Source: an uncultured Christensenella sp. (lineage in GTDB: Bacteria; Bacillota; Clostridia; Christensenellales; Borkfalkiaceae). From it: a stretch of DNA of 60,085 nucleotides. Below are positions 24,564-33,740 of the stretch, one piece after another. Within the stretch, counting starts at the first letter, position 1. Every line of letters begins with the position of its first letter. The position numbers and the translations under genes are program-made. Location of the stretch: positions 1 through 60,085 of the forward strand of contig CAJTNY010000008.1 of NCBI GenBank assembly GCA_910577875.1, written 5' to 3'. The notes beneath the pieces were generated by a model, which saw only the letters and a program-made list of their open reading frames with translations, made no database searches and had not been told where the DNA came from.

Positions 24564-26570
24564 ATGGAAACCACGCAGACGCTCGGACATAACCGCGCAA
24601 AACCATGGCAGATAGCGCTGTTCCCGTTCAATAACGCGGCGACTAACGTATATTTTGCATTTTACACTTATTTTACATATTTTGCTATGCTGTTTTTGAC
24701 GGGCAGTACGGCAAAGTCTATGGCGGGCGCAATAGTTTCGGGCGGATTGGTGCTAATCGTAACCAACTTCAATATGCTGTTCGCGCCGCTTATGCGTATA
24801 TTCGACGGACTGACAGACCCCGTTCTCGGCGGCTTGATGGATAAAACAAGAACTCGGATAGGAAAATTCCGTCCGTTTATGATTATAGGTAACATATTGC
24901 TTGCGCTGTCCTTGGTTCTTATGATGGTCGTGTTCCGCGGAGCCGGCGACAATCTTTCTTGGCTTCGATGGACGGCGTACATAGTAAGTTATATAATTTA
25001 CGTTCTCGGTTACACCTGCCAGTGCGCGGTTACGAAAGCGGGTCAAACGTGTTTAACGAACGACCCCAAGCAGCGTTCGCAGTTCGTTATATGGAATATG
25101 ATAGGCATGATTGGTTCTATCGTGCTAGTGAACGTAATGGCGGGAGGAGTGCTCACAAACGAGGCTGTTTGTCCCAAAGGGCTCATCATACACGAGGTGT
25201 CCGGTAGCGGGCTGTCTGTCGAGGCGTTGCTTGCCGAGCTGACGGCAAAAGGCATAGATATTTCGGGAATCGATGTTTCGGCTCTGACGGGCTCGAGTTA
25301 TACTTATATGTACGGCGCGTCATACGGTATACAGTTCTATAATATAATGGTGCCGTTCGTAATCATAATTTCCGCCGTCTATACGGCTATGGCGGTTGCG
25401 GCAATATGGCAGAAAGACAAACCTCAGTTCTGGGGAGTTTCGGAAAAACCCGCCAAAATCAAAGATTACGTCGGTATAATAAAGGGCAATAAAGAAATCC
25501 GCTGGCTGGTTTTGTCTTCGGGCTTGAATAAACTTGCTTCGACGGTTGCGACTTCGGGTACTGTTGCGTTTCTCGTTTACGGCTGTCTTATGGGCGATTA
25601 CAATGGTCTGTTTATTCCGTTCTACGCTCTTTGTTTCGTGTTTATGGGGGTTTTCTTTTTATGGGGCTCAAACACGGCGGGAAGAAAAGGGCAGAAGCGC
25701 GGCGTCGCGCAGTTTACGGCATTTGCGTTTATTTTCTATATAGGAATTTTGATACTGTTATGTATTTACGACCGCGACAACACATCGACCTGGCTTTCGC
25801 TTTATAAAATAGACGAGAGCGGTTTTCACTTCACGATAAACGCTTATACGGTGTTTTTCATAATTTTTTACGGCTGCGGTTACGGCGCGTTCAACTGCTG
25901 CGACAATCTGACAATACCTATGGTTGCGGACTGCACGGATTACGAAACTTATCGTTCGGGCAATTACGTTCCGGGGATTATGGGAACAATTTTTTCGCTC
26001 GTGGACAAAGTAATCTCGTCGTTGCAAACCGTTCTATTGACACTGTTCATCTGTACTATAAATCCAAACGTCGACGCGCTTCCCGCGGAGGGTTCGCCTT
26101 ACGTCGAGGGAATGCAGGTTTCAGCGATAATATGTTTCTGCGTTCTGCCTATGCTCGCTTGGCTCGTTACTACTTTCTGTATGACGAGATACGGTTTGTC
26201 GGGTAAGAAGTTGCAGGAAATTCAGGCGGTGAACGCGGTCAGAAAAGCTGCGGTTCAAGGCGGAATGTCGATGGAACAGGCTATGCAAACCTGGCAGACG
26301 ATAGATCAGGTGCCTGCGGCTTTTATACCGGTCAAAAAACCGAGAATAAATAAAAAGAGCGGAGAAATTATCGAAGAGAAAGAAAATTTCCTCGATAAAA
26401 TTTACAATAAAATATTTACGCGGCGTGAAAAAGTAACATCCGCTCAGCCTTCTTCTAACGCTGTGGAAATACCCGACGAGTATCTGACGGACGAAGTTCG
26501 TCAAAGCATTTCCGAATTTAAAAACCAATCGGCTGAAATAAAAGAGGACAACAATGAAACTGACGTTTAG
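24564..26570 (+). CDS. GPH-family (glycoside-cation) sugar transporter
   Basis: 668 residues, about 12 TM helices. The family marks are DGLTDPVLGGLMDKTRTRIGKFRP in pieces near residues 90-120, and a late DCTDYE-type loop (PMVADCTDYETYRSG), as in melibiose and glucuronide permeases. Likely role: symport of glucuronides or glucuronate for the pathway encoded downstream. Two oddities: an external loop insert of about 45 residues (about 200-245, small-residue and Ser/Gly-rich) and a charged C-terminal tail of over 100 residues (about 555-668). The gene ends in TAG, inside the first codons of uxuA (17-bp overlap). Confidence 0.85.
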   Translation: METTQTLGHNRAKPWQIALFPFNNAATNVYFAFYTYFTYFAMLFLTGSTAKSMAGAIVSGGLVLIVTNFNMLFAPLMRIFDGLTDPVLGGLMDKTRTRIGKFRPFMIIGNILLALSLVLMMVVFRGAGDNLSWLRWTAYIVSYIIYVLGYTCQCAVTKAGQTCLTNDPKQRSQFVIWNMIGMIGSIVLVNVMAGGVLTNEAVCPKGLIIHEVSGSGLSVEALLAELTAKGIDISGIDVSALTGSSYTYMYGASYGIQFYNIMVPFVIIISAVYTAMAVAAIWQKDKPQFWGVSEKPAKIKDYVGIIKGNKEIRWLVLSSGLNKLASTVATSGTVAFLVYGCLMGDYNGLFIPFYALCFVFMGVFFLWGSNTAGRKGQKRGVAQFTAFAFIFYIGILILLCIYDRDNTSTWLSLYKIDESGFHFTINAYTVFFIIFYGCGYGAFNCCDNLTIPMVADCTDYETYRSGNYVPGIMGTIFSLVDKVISSLQTVLLTLFICTINPNVDALPAEGSPYVEGMQVSAIICFCVLPMLAWLVTTFCMTRYGLSGKKLQEIQAVNAVRKAAVQGGMSMEQAMQTWQTIDQVPAAFIPVKKPRINKKSGEIIEEKENFLDKIYNKIFTRREKVTSAQPSSNAVEIPDEYLTDEVRQSISEFKNQSAEIKEDNNETDV

Positions 26571-27582
26571 ATGGTACGGTGAAAAGGACGCGATTCCTCT
26601 CGGATACATAAAACAGATTCCCAATATGAGCGGAGTGGTTACCGCCGTATACGGTACGCCCGTAGGCGAAGTCTGGGAAAAAGAGAAAATTCAGAAGTTA
26701 AAAGCTATGTGCGACGCGCAAGGGCTTGAAATGCAGGTGATAGAATCAGTGCCGGTGCACGAGGATATTAAACTCGGAAAACCAACTCGCGACGCATTGA
26801 TTGCTAATTACGCCCGAACGATTTACAATCTCGGAGAAGCAGGTGTAAAATGTATATGCTATAACTTTATGCCTGTTTTCGACTGGCTTCGCACGGATTT
26901 AAAGAAGAAAGCCGATGACGGCAGCACTTCGCTTTCGTACCGACACGAAACATTAATGAAACTCGACGTTAAGAATTTGCATCTGCCCGGTTGGGACGAA
27001 AGCTACACTGCGGAAGAAATCAGCGGGTTGATTGAAGAATACGGCAAAATTACGCACGATAAACTTTTCGATAATCTTGTTTATTTCTTAAAAGAAATTA
27101 TGCCCGCCTGCGACGCGACGGGAATAAATATGGCAATACATCCCGACGACCCGCCTTGGGATATGTTCGGACTTCCGAGAATTATAACGGGAGCTGAAAG
27201 CTACGATAAAATGATTGAAGCCGTGCCCGATAAGCATAACGGATTTACTTTTTGTACAGGTTCGCTCGGCGCGGAACGTAGCAATGATTTGCCGGCTATC
27301 GCGGGAAAGTACGCCGAACGCATTTATTTCGCTCATATACGTCAGTTAAAATACGATAACGAAACCGATTTTACGGAAGCCGGGCATCTGACGGGTGCAG
27401 GCAATCTCGATATTTACGCAATCGTAAAAGCTTTGGTAAAAGGCGGGTTCGACGGATATGTTCGTCCCGACCACGGCAGAAATATCTGGGGAGAGGACGG
27501 CAAGCCCGGGTACGGTTTATATGACCGCGCTTTGGGAGCGTGCTATCTGAACGGTTTATTCGAAGCGATAGAAAAGGAGTAA
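26554..27582 (+). CDS. uxuA: Mannonate dehydratase
   Basis: 342 residues. It converts D-mannonate to 2-keto-3-deoxygluconate. Family features: MKLTFRWYGEKDAIPLGYIKQIP at the start (in part), the ICYNFMPVFDWLRTDL segment, MAIHPDDPPWDMFGLPRI with metal-binding His, and VRPDHGRNIWGE near the end. The start overlaps the transporter gene by 17 bp, with AGAGGA upstream. It sits at the expected place in a uronate operon. Confidence 0.95.
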   Translation: MKLTFRWYGEKDAIPLGYIKQIPNMSGVVTAVYGTPVGEVWEKEKIQKLKAMCDAQGLEMQVIESVPVHEDIKLGKPTRDALIANYARTIYNLGEAGVKCICYNFMPVFDWLRTDLKKKADDGSTSLSYRHETLMKLDVKNLHLPGWDESYTAEEISGLIEEYGKITHDKLFDNLVYFLKEIMPACDATGINMAIHPDDPPWDMFGLPRIITGAESYDKMIEAVPDKHNGFTFCTGSLGAERSNDLPAIAGKYAERIYFAHIRQLKYDNETDFTEAGHLTGAGNLDIYAIVKALVKGGFDGYVRPDHGRNIWGEDGKPGYGLYDRALGACYLNGLFEAIEKE

Positions 27583-27584
27583 AA

Positions 27585-28433
27585 ATGAAAAATCCTATAA
27601 ATACAGATTTAAGAAATAAAGTCGCGGTTGTTACGGGTGCAGGCGGGATTATTTGTTCTATGCTCGCAAAATCTTTGGCGACGGCGGGTGCAAAAGTAGC
27701 CTTGATAGATTTGAACGAACAGGCGGCGAAAAATTATGCGGAAGAAATCTTAGCCGGAGGCGGTATCGCAAAGGGTTACAAAGCGAACGTTCTCGACAAA
27801 AAGAACCTTGCCGAATGCCATAAACAGATACTCGCGGATTTCGGGAAATGCGATATTTTAATAAACGGCGCGGGCGGAAACAATCCCAAAGCCACAACCG
27901 ATAAAGAGTATTTCGAACAGGGCGACATAGACGCGGACACGAAGTCGTTTTTTGATTTGGAGCAAAGCGGAGTCGAGTTCGTGTTCAATCTTAATTTCTT
28001 AGGCACGCTTCTTCCCACGCAGGAGTTTGCACGGGATATGGTTGACAGGCAAGACTGCAATATTTTGAATATTTCGTCGATGAACGCATATACGCCTCTT
28101 ACGAAGATACCCGCGTATTCGGGCGCGAAAGCGGCTGTAAGCAATTTTACTCAGTGGCTTGCCGTGCACTTTTCAAAGACGGGAATAAGAGTAAACGCAA
28201 TCGCACCGGGGTTCTTCTCGACAGCGCAGAATAAAAAACTTTTATGGAATGACGACGGCTCGCCTACCGCGAGAACGGGAAAAATACTCGCCGCGACGCC
28301 TATGGGCAGATTCGGAGAGATGGAAGAACTCGTAGGTGCGGTGCTGTTTTTACTGGATAAAAAATGTTCGAGTTTTATAACAGGCGCGGTTATTCCGATT
28401 GACGGCGGATTTTCGGCGTATTCCGGAGTTTAA
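27585..28433 (+). CDS. SDR-type fructuronate reductase (mannonate oxidoreductase)
   Basis: 282 residues from ATG 27585 (AAGGAG upstream). Short-chain dehydrogenase: cofactor loop VVTGAGGIICSMLAKSLA, NGAGG, catalytic Ser in NISSMNAY, and YSGAKAAVSNF with Tyr/Lys. In many Firmicutes an SDR of this type next to uxuA reduces fructuronate to mannonate in place of the long-chain UxuB enzyme. The function is inferred from similarity and from operon position between uxuA and uxaC. Confidence 0.88.
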   Translation: MKNPINTDLRNKVAVVTGAGGIICSMLAKSLATAGAKVALIDLNEQAAKNYAEEILAGGGIAKGYKANVLDKKNLAECHKQILADFGKCDILINGAGGNNPKATTDKEYFEQGDIDADTKSFFDLEQSGVEFVFNLNFLGTLLPTQEFARDMVDRQDCNILNISSMNAYTPLTKIPAYSGAKAAVSNFTQWLAVHFSKTGIRVNAIAPGFFSTAQNKKLLWNDDGSPTARTGKILAATPMGRFGEMEELVGAVLFLLDKKCSSFITGAVIPIDGGFSAYSGV

Positions 28434-28466
28434 AATAAACAAGCCGTCTTACGGCAGAGGCGTAAT

Positions 28467-29843
28467 ATGAGTTATATTAAAGATAATTTTTTACTGGAAA
28501 CAAGAAAAGCGGAAAAACTATATAACGTCTATGCAAAGGACGCGCCGATTTTCGATTATCACTGTCATTTATCCGAGAGGCAGATACTCGAAAACAAGCC
28601 CTTTGAAAATATTTACGAAATCTGGCTTGCGGGCGACCATTACAAATGGCGGCTTATGCGAAGTTACGGAATTTCCGAAGAATATATATCAGGCGACAAG
28701 AGTAGTAAGGAAAAGTTTAAAGCTTATTGTACGGCGCTCGGAACCGCTTTCGGAAATCCGTTGTACCATTGGTCGCAGGTTGAACTGAAAGAATTTTTCG
28801 GATGCGAATCGGAGATAAACGAAAATAACGCGGAAGAAATATGGGATTTCTGTAACGCTTACATAAAATGCAACCGTATAACTCCGCAGAGCCTTATAGA
28901 AAAGAGCGGCGTTACCCATCTTTTCACTACGAACGAAATATTCGATGATTTGTCCGTGTTCGGAAAAATCGCAGAGAAGAATTATAAGTTCAAAGTTGCG
29001 CCCGCTTTCCGCGCAGATAAAATTATGAACATCGAAGCGGAGCTTTATAAAGAGTATTTGAAACGGCTCGGCGAAATCGGGAACCTTGACGCGCTCGAAC
29101 AAATACTGGAAAAACGCCTCAAAGATTTTATTTCGGCGGGTTGCAAAGCAAGCGATATTTCGGTTCAGGGCATATATCCCGTTGCGGACAGAAGCGCCGC
29201 TTCCGCGGTCTTTGAAAAGAAACTGAACGGCGGTGAAGTTACTGAAGCAGACGCAAAAATTTTTAAAGGCTATCTTACGTATTTTCTTATGAAACTGGAC
29301 GCCGGATACGGCGTTGTAACGGAGTTGCATATAGGCGCTATGCGCAACAACAACACTTCGGCGTATAAAAAACTCGGAGCGGATACAGGTTACGACAGTA
29401 TAGCGGAAGATAACAGCATAAATAATCTTTCGAGACTGTTCGACAGGCTTGAAACGGAAAACGCTTTGCCTAAGACGATTGTTTTTAATCTCAATCCTAA
29501 AATGAACGTTGAAATTATGACGCTTTTAGGTTGTTTCCAGTCGGACGAGGCAAAGGGCAAAATGCAATACGGCCCTGCGTGGTGGTTTCTTGACAATAAA
29601 ACGGGAATTGAAAAGCATTTGCAGGATTTAACCGCAACGGGTCACATCGCTGTATTTACGGGAATGCTTACGGACAGCCGTTCGTTTTTGTCTTATCCGC
29701 GCCATCATTATTTCCGCAGGATACTTTGCAATTATTTAACAAACCTTATGGAAAAAGGCGAAATGACGGCGGACGAAAATTTTGTAGGCGAAGTCGTAAG
29801 AGATATATGTTACGGCAATGCGGTAAAATATTTCGGGGTTTAA
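28467..29843 (+). CDS. uxaC: Glucuronate (uronate) isomerase
   Basis: 458 residues, close to the family norm. It turns glucuronate into fructuronate (or galacturonate into tagaturonate). Family signs: FDYHCHLSERQI near residue 30 (metal-binding HxH), WLAGDHYKWRLMRSYGI, LHIGAMRNNN, MTDSRSF-like LTDSRSFLSYPRHHYFRRIL near the end. It is located after the SDR with a 33-bp gap. Confidence 0.96.
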   Translation: MSYIKDNFLLETRKAEKLYNVYAKDAPIFDYHCHLSERQILENKPFENIYEIWLAGDHYKWRLMRSYGISEEYISGDKSSKEKFKAYCTALGTAFGNPLYHWSQVELKEFFGCESEINENNAEEIWDFCNAYIKCNRITPQSLIEKSGVTHLFTTNEIFDDLSVFGKIAEKNYKFKVAPAFRADKIMNIEAELYKEYLKRLGEIGNLDALEQILEKRLKDFISAGCKASDISVQGIYPVADRSAASAVFEKKLNGGEVTEADAKIFKGYLTYFLMKLDAGYGVVTELHIGAMRNNNTSAYKKLGADTGYDSIAEDNSINNLSRLFDRLETENALPKTIVFNLNPKMNVEIMTLLGCFQSDEAKGKMQYGPAWWFLDNKTGIEKHLQDLTATGHIAVFTGMLTDSRSFLSYPRHHYFRRILCNYLTNLMEKGEMTADENFVGEVVRDICYGNAVKYFGV

Positions 29844-29857
29844 CGAGGAGAATATTA

Positions 29858-30415
29858 ATGGATAAATTAATTCCGGTAGTAGTAATAAAGACTTTAGCCG
29901 AAACAGAAAAGATTATGAATGCGCTTAAAAGCGACGGTATAAACTGTGCGGAAATCACTTTCCGCACAGACTGTGCTGCGGAGGCAATCGCGCTTGCTGT
30001 AAAAAAATTCCCCGAAATGAATATCGGCGCGGGTACGGTTATAAATGCGGAACAGTGCGAAACGGCTTTAAAGGCAGGTGCGAAATTTATCGTTTCCCCG
30101 GGGCTGAGCGAGGACGTCGCTGAAATATGCAAAGCGAGCGGCGCAGATTATTTTCCCGGTTGCGTTACTCCGACGGATATTATGCGTGCTCTCGAATTGG
30201 GAATAACGACGGTGAAGTTTTTTCCTGCGAACGTCTACGGCGGACTAAAAGCGCTAAAAGCGCTGAGCGCGCCGTTTCCACAGGTTAAATTTATACCTAC
30301 GGGCGGTGTAAACCGAGAAAATTTAGATGAATTTCTTGCTTTTGAAAAAATCGCGGCTGTCGGCGGAAGCTTTTTTGTCGAAGACGCTTTAAGAAAATTC
30401 TGCGGGGTAAAATAA
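29858..30415 (+). CDS. kdgA: KDPG (2-keto-3-deoxy-6-phosphogluconate) aldolase
   Basis: 185 residues from ATG 29858, chosen because GAGGAG lies 7-8 nt upstream. The aldolase splits KDPG into pyruvate and glyceraldehyde-3-phosphate. Motifs: AEITFRTDCA with the catalytic Glu, IGAGTVINAEQ, and the Schiff-base lysine in TVKFFPANVYGG. It is somewhat shorter than many family members (about 200-215). kdgK begins 1 bp after the stop. Confidence 0.92.
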   Translation: MDKLIPVVVIKTLAETEKIMNALKSDGINCAEITFRTDCAAEAIALAVKKFPEMNIGAGTVINAEQCETALKAGAKFIVSPGLSEDVAEICKASGADYFPGCVTPTDIMRALELGITTVKFFPANVYGGLKALKALSAPFPQVKFIPTGGVNRENLDEFLAFEKIAAVGGSFFVEDALRKFCGVK

Positions 30416-30416
30416 G

Positions 30417-31439
30417 ATGAAAAGAGTTGTGACTTTCGGCGAGCTTATGCTGAGGCTTGCTCCCGAAAATTATCTTCGGTTCGTACAGAGCGATAAATAC
30501 GAGGCATCTTTCGGAGGCGCGGAGGCAAACGTTGCGGTAAGCCTTGCAAACTACGGGGCGGATGCGACTTTCGTTACTAAACTTCCGTCGCACGAGATAG
30601 GACAGGCGGCAGTGAACAGCCTGAGGAAATACGGTGTAGACGTTAGTAAAATAGTGCGCGGCGGCGAAAGAGTAGGTATTTACTATTGCGAAAAGGGCGC
30701 GAGCCAGCGTCCGAGCAAAGTTATATACGACAGAGCTTTTTCTTCGATTGCCAAGGCAAAGCGCGAGGATTTTAAATGGAATGAAATTTTCGAGGACACC
30801 GACTGGTTCCATTTTACGGGCATAACCCCTGCGCTTTCGGAAGAGGTCGCGAAAATCTGTCTCGACGCATTGAAGGAAGCGAAGAAAAGAGCAATTACCG
30901 TTTCCTGTGATTTGAATTACCGCAAGAAGCTTTGGAGCAAGGAACAGGCGGGAAGAACAATGGGCGAACTCTGCAAGTACGTTGATTATTGTATTGCCAA
31001 TGAAGAAGACGCGAAAGACGTTTTCGGAATCGAAGCGGAAGGGAGCGATATCGACGGAGGTAAGCTCGATAAAAACGGCTATATTTCGGTGGCGAAAAAA
31101 CTTGCCGAAAGATTTTCGTTCAAGGGCGTTGCGATTACTTTGCGCGAGAGCAAGAGTGCGAACGATAACGATTGGTCGGGTATGTTTTACGATGGCAAGA
31201 ACGCTTATTTCAGCAAAAAATACAGTATGCACATAGTCGACCGCGTAGGCGGCGGAGACAGCTTCGGCGGCGGCCTTATATATTCGCTGTTAAACGGCAG
31301 CGAACCGCAGAAGGCAATTGAATTCGCGGTAGCGGCGAGCTGTTTAAAACACAGTATAGAGGGCGACTATAATCTCGTATCTCTTTCGGAAGTCGAAAAT
31401 CTTGCGGGCGGAAACGCTTCGGGCAGAGTTCAGAGATAA
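30417..31439 (+). CDS. kdgK: 2-keto-3-deoxygluconate kinase (PfkB family)
   Basis: 340 residues. N-terminal VVTFGELMLRLAPENYLRF and GGAEANVAVSLANYG; C-terminal PfkB motif DRVGGGDSFGGGLIYSLL with the catalytic Asp. It phosphorylates KDG from UxuA to give KDPG, the substrate of KdgA. It is the last canonical gene of the glucuronate operon. Confidence 0.93.
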   Translation: MKRVVTFGELMLRLAPENYLRFVQSDKYEASFGGAEANVAVSLANYGADATFVTKLPSHEIGQAAVNSLRKYGVDVSKIVRGGERVGIYYCEKGASQRPSKVIYDRAFSSIAKAKREDFKWNEIFEDTDWFHFTGITPALSEEVAKICLDALKEAKKRAITVSCDLNYRKKLWSKEQAGRTMGELCKYVDYCIANEEDAKDVFGIEAEGSDIDGGKLDKNGYISVAKKLAERFSFKGVAITLRESKSANDNDWSGMFYDGKNAYFSKKYSMHIVDRVGGGDSFGGGLIYSLLNGSEPQKAIEFAVAASCLKHSIEGDYNLVSLSEVENLAGGNASGRVQR

Positions 31440-31468
31440 AAAAATCGAAAAGCATAGGGGAGATAAAC

Positions 31469-31711
31469 TTGAAAAATCGTAAACTCGGAATATTTTTATG
31501 GATTTCAGGCGGCATAATACTGTGCGCGGGCATAGTATGGCTTATCGCGAATTTTGCGGTTGCCTCGGAACCCGAAAAATAGCCGTCGGCGTTTATCGTT
31601 GAGTTTAAATATTGGACGGACAGGCAGATAGGCAATTTCGTAAACGGCGCGGCGTTTGAATACGAACCGCCGATAGAAGAACCGGAAACCGACGATGTTT
31701 TCGATTTATAA
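31469..31711 (+). pseudogene. 80-codon small membrane protein with in-frame amber stop
   Basis: TTG at 31469, preceded by AGGGGAG, opens MKNRKLGIFLWISGG with one TM helix (about 6-30). It reaches TAG at 31580-31582 after 37 codons. The same frame then stays open for 42 more codons with normal local composition (FIVEFKYWTDRQIGNFVNG, then an acidic, Pro-rich tail EPPIEEPETDDVFDL) up to TAA at 31709-31711. Either a nonsense mutation has broken the gene, or the amber is read through; one sequence cannot tell. It sits 29 bp after kdgK and directly before a strong terminator, so it is co-transcribed with the glucuronate operon. No family recognised. Confidence 0.6.
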
Positions 31712-31713
31712 AC

Positions 31714-31753
31714 AAATATACCCGAACGGCATTTTCCGTTCGGGTATATTTTT
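31714..31753. terminator. Terminator of the glucuronate operon
   Basis: A 16-bp stem, AAATATACCCGAACGG with its complement, loop CATTTT, then T residues. It is symmetric enough to work from both strands. The remaining stretch to 31858 holds only a weak hairpin (ATCCGC-CT-GCGGAT, 31782-31795). Confidence 0.85.
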
Positions 31754-31858
31754 ATTTGTGTTCTGTAAGCGGTTATAGATGATCCGCCTGCGGATTGATT
31801 TGCCGTCGGCTGGTGTCTTGATTGGTGAATAAGATACCCGACCGCGAACGCCGTCCGT

Positions 31859-33730
31859 TTACATTAAGGCTCTGCCCTGAGCGGTTCCGACAACGGTGAA
31901 GACTTCTATTTCTTCGCCGGTTTTAGCGTCGACGTAGATATAATAATCGTTGCCGCCGTAGCTTCCGTAGAACTCGTAAGCGAGCGTTTCCTGTTCGTCG
32001 AAAGGAATAACGGCAAGTCTCGAACCTTCGATTTCGAAATCGGGGTTGAGGTTGGCTTCCGCTTCGCTTTCGGAAACGGTTGCATCGTCCGCGCTTCTTT
32101 CAACGTGGTTGAGAACGTAAGCCATACCTTCCAAACCGGTTACAATTCCTCTTTCTTCGCAGACCTTGACTTTAATCATATCGGGATAGAAAATCACACC
32201 GTCCTGCTCGTAAGCAAAGTTAAGATTGCAAGTAGTTCCGTTTTCGCTCGTCCAGACCGCTTTCATATTATCGAAACCGAGCGCGCCGAGCAAATCCTGA
32301 GCAATGTCGGTACATCTTTCAACCGAGAAATTCTTGGTTGCACAGTCCTTGTAGCTGTCGAACATAACGACCTTGCCGCCCTTCTTGGAAATCTGTGCAA
32401 ACATTTCTCCGTCGTTCGTCGTAAGACATACGTTAAAACATTCAATCTGCTCCGCAATGGTCTCGCCCGTGCAACGCGCACCGGTCAAGCCATATGCATT
32501 AAAGTATTCCTTTGCAAGTTCTTCGGCGCGGGTCGAACTGATTTCTTCCAAAGCTTCCAGGTTCTTAGCGGTAACTTTCTTGATGCTGTCGGAGAAAGGT
32601 CCGTCGTTTATTTCCTTTGGCGTTTCGATGGTGTTGTTATTGAGGTCGCCGAACGATTTGAACATAAGGCTGTTTTCTTTACCTTTCATAGCTTTGAGCA
32701 TTTCTTTCTCGTTGGACGAAGAGGTAAGCTCGTTTATGATGCGCTTCATTTCGAGGTTAACTTCGTACATATATTTTATAGAAGCTTTCTGGCTGTCGGT
32801 AAGTTTTTCTCCGCGTGCGACCGCATAAAGCATAGACTGCGCACTGTCGCCCATTTTATTTACGAACGAAGTCATATTCTGGGTAAGCTGAGTTCCGACG
32901 GGAAGTCTTTCGAGTACGACTTCCGCCATTTCGCTTTCGATAGCTATATCGGATAAAATCCTTACCTGTTCGTTGGAAGAGTTCGAAACTCTCGCCTTGG
33001 CAAGATTTGTATCGAGGTTGTCTACAATTGAATTGAGTTCGTAGAGAGACTGCGTGTGTATGCCTGCCATATCTGCCTGCATTCCGTTCATATTCATCCA
33101 GCCGAACGTCGTCATTGTGCCGAGGGCAAGAGTGGTAACGCCGAGCGCGATAACCGCTGCAAGCCAGCCGCCGAAACCGGGTGCGTGCTTTCTTTCTTTT
33201 CTGTCCGCACGTTTTTCAGCGCGTACTTTTAAACGATGTTCGCGTTTAGCTTGTCTTTCCGCCGCGGCAGCTTCGCGCTTTGCCGTGCGGGCTTCGATTT
33301 TTGCTTCGCGTTCTTCGGCTCTGCGCTTGATACGCGCTTCCTTGCTTTCGTGTTTCAGCATATCTCTGCGTGCGCGTCTTTTTTCGCGCTGTTCGGCGCG
33401 TTTTTCTTTGAAAGCAGCAATTCTGTCAAGTCTTTTCTGTTTGTGTTCGAGCTGTTTTTCAAGACGTTTTTGTTTCTTTTCCGCTCTGATTTTTGCGGCG
33501 GCGAGCTTCTTTTCTTCGCGCGCCTGCTGTTTTTTCAGTTTCTTCTCGTTGATTTCTTTTTTAGCGGGCTTAACGGTTTTCTTTTTAGTACCGTTCTTTA
33601 CCGTTTTGGATTTTGTATTTTTGCTCGCCTTAGCATTTGCGGGGCGGGAATTTTTCGTTTTAGTGGAATTATTGTTCTTGCGCGTCAACTGTTCAGCTTT
33701 TTCCGCGCCGCTTGAAACTTCTTTCTTCAC
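31859..33730 (-). CDS. ypeB: YpeB-like germination protein with long basic N-terminal extension
   Basis: 623 residues. Residues 188-210 form a TM helix (GWLAAVIALGVTTLALGTM). After it comes a YpeB-type domain (about 215-400, LYELNSIVDNLDTNLAKA) and PepSY-like C-terminal domains (about 400-620, ending FTVVGTAQGRALM). YpeB stabilises the cortex-lytic enzyme SleB in the spore; sleB lies 10 bp upstream on the same strand. Usual YpeB is about 450 residues with a TM near the N-terminus. Here about 185 extra residues, mainly Lys, Arg, Glu and Ala, precede the TM and should form a long charged coiled coil on the cytoplasmic or spore-core side. Confidence 0.88.
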   Translation of the reverse strand: MKKEVSSGAEKAEQLTRKNNNSTKTKNSRPANAKASKNTKSKTVKNGTKKKTVKPAKKEINEKKLKKQQAREEKKLAAAKIRAEKKQKRLEKQLEHKQKRLDRIAAFKEKRAEQREKRRARRDMLKHESKEARIKRRAEEREAKIEARTAKREAAAAERQAKREHRLKVRAEKRADRKERKHAPGFGGWLAAVIALGVTTLALGTMTTFGWMNMNGMQADMAGIHTQSLYELNSIVDNLDTNLAKARVSNSSNEQVRILSDIAIESEMAEVVLERLPVGTQLTQNMTSFVNKMGDSAQSMLYAVARGEKLTDSQKASIKYMYEVNLEMKRIINELTSSSNEKEMLKAMKGKENSLMFKSFGDLNNNTIETPKEINDGPFSDSIKKVTAKNLEALEEISSTRAEELAKEYFNAYGLTGARCTGETIAEQIECFNVCLTTNDGEMFAQISKKGGKVVMFDSYKDCATKNFSVERCTDIAQDLLGALGFDNMKAVWTSENGTTCNLNFAYEQDGVIFYPDMIKVKVCEERGIVTGLEGMAYVLNHVERSADDATVSESEAEANLNPDFEIEGSRLAVIPFDEQETLAYEFYGSYGGNDYYIYVDAKTGEEIEVFTVVGTAQGRALM

Positions 33731-33740
33731 TTACTGCCTC

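Noticed and set aside
31580..31582. TAG recoded as a sense codon genome-wide
   Set aside because: The transporter gene ends in TAG at 26568-26570 exactly where uxuA overlaps, so TAG acts as a normal stop in this genome; the amber in the small ORF needs a local explanation.
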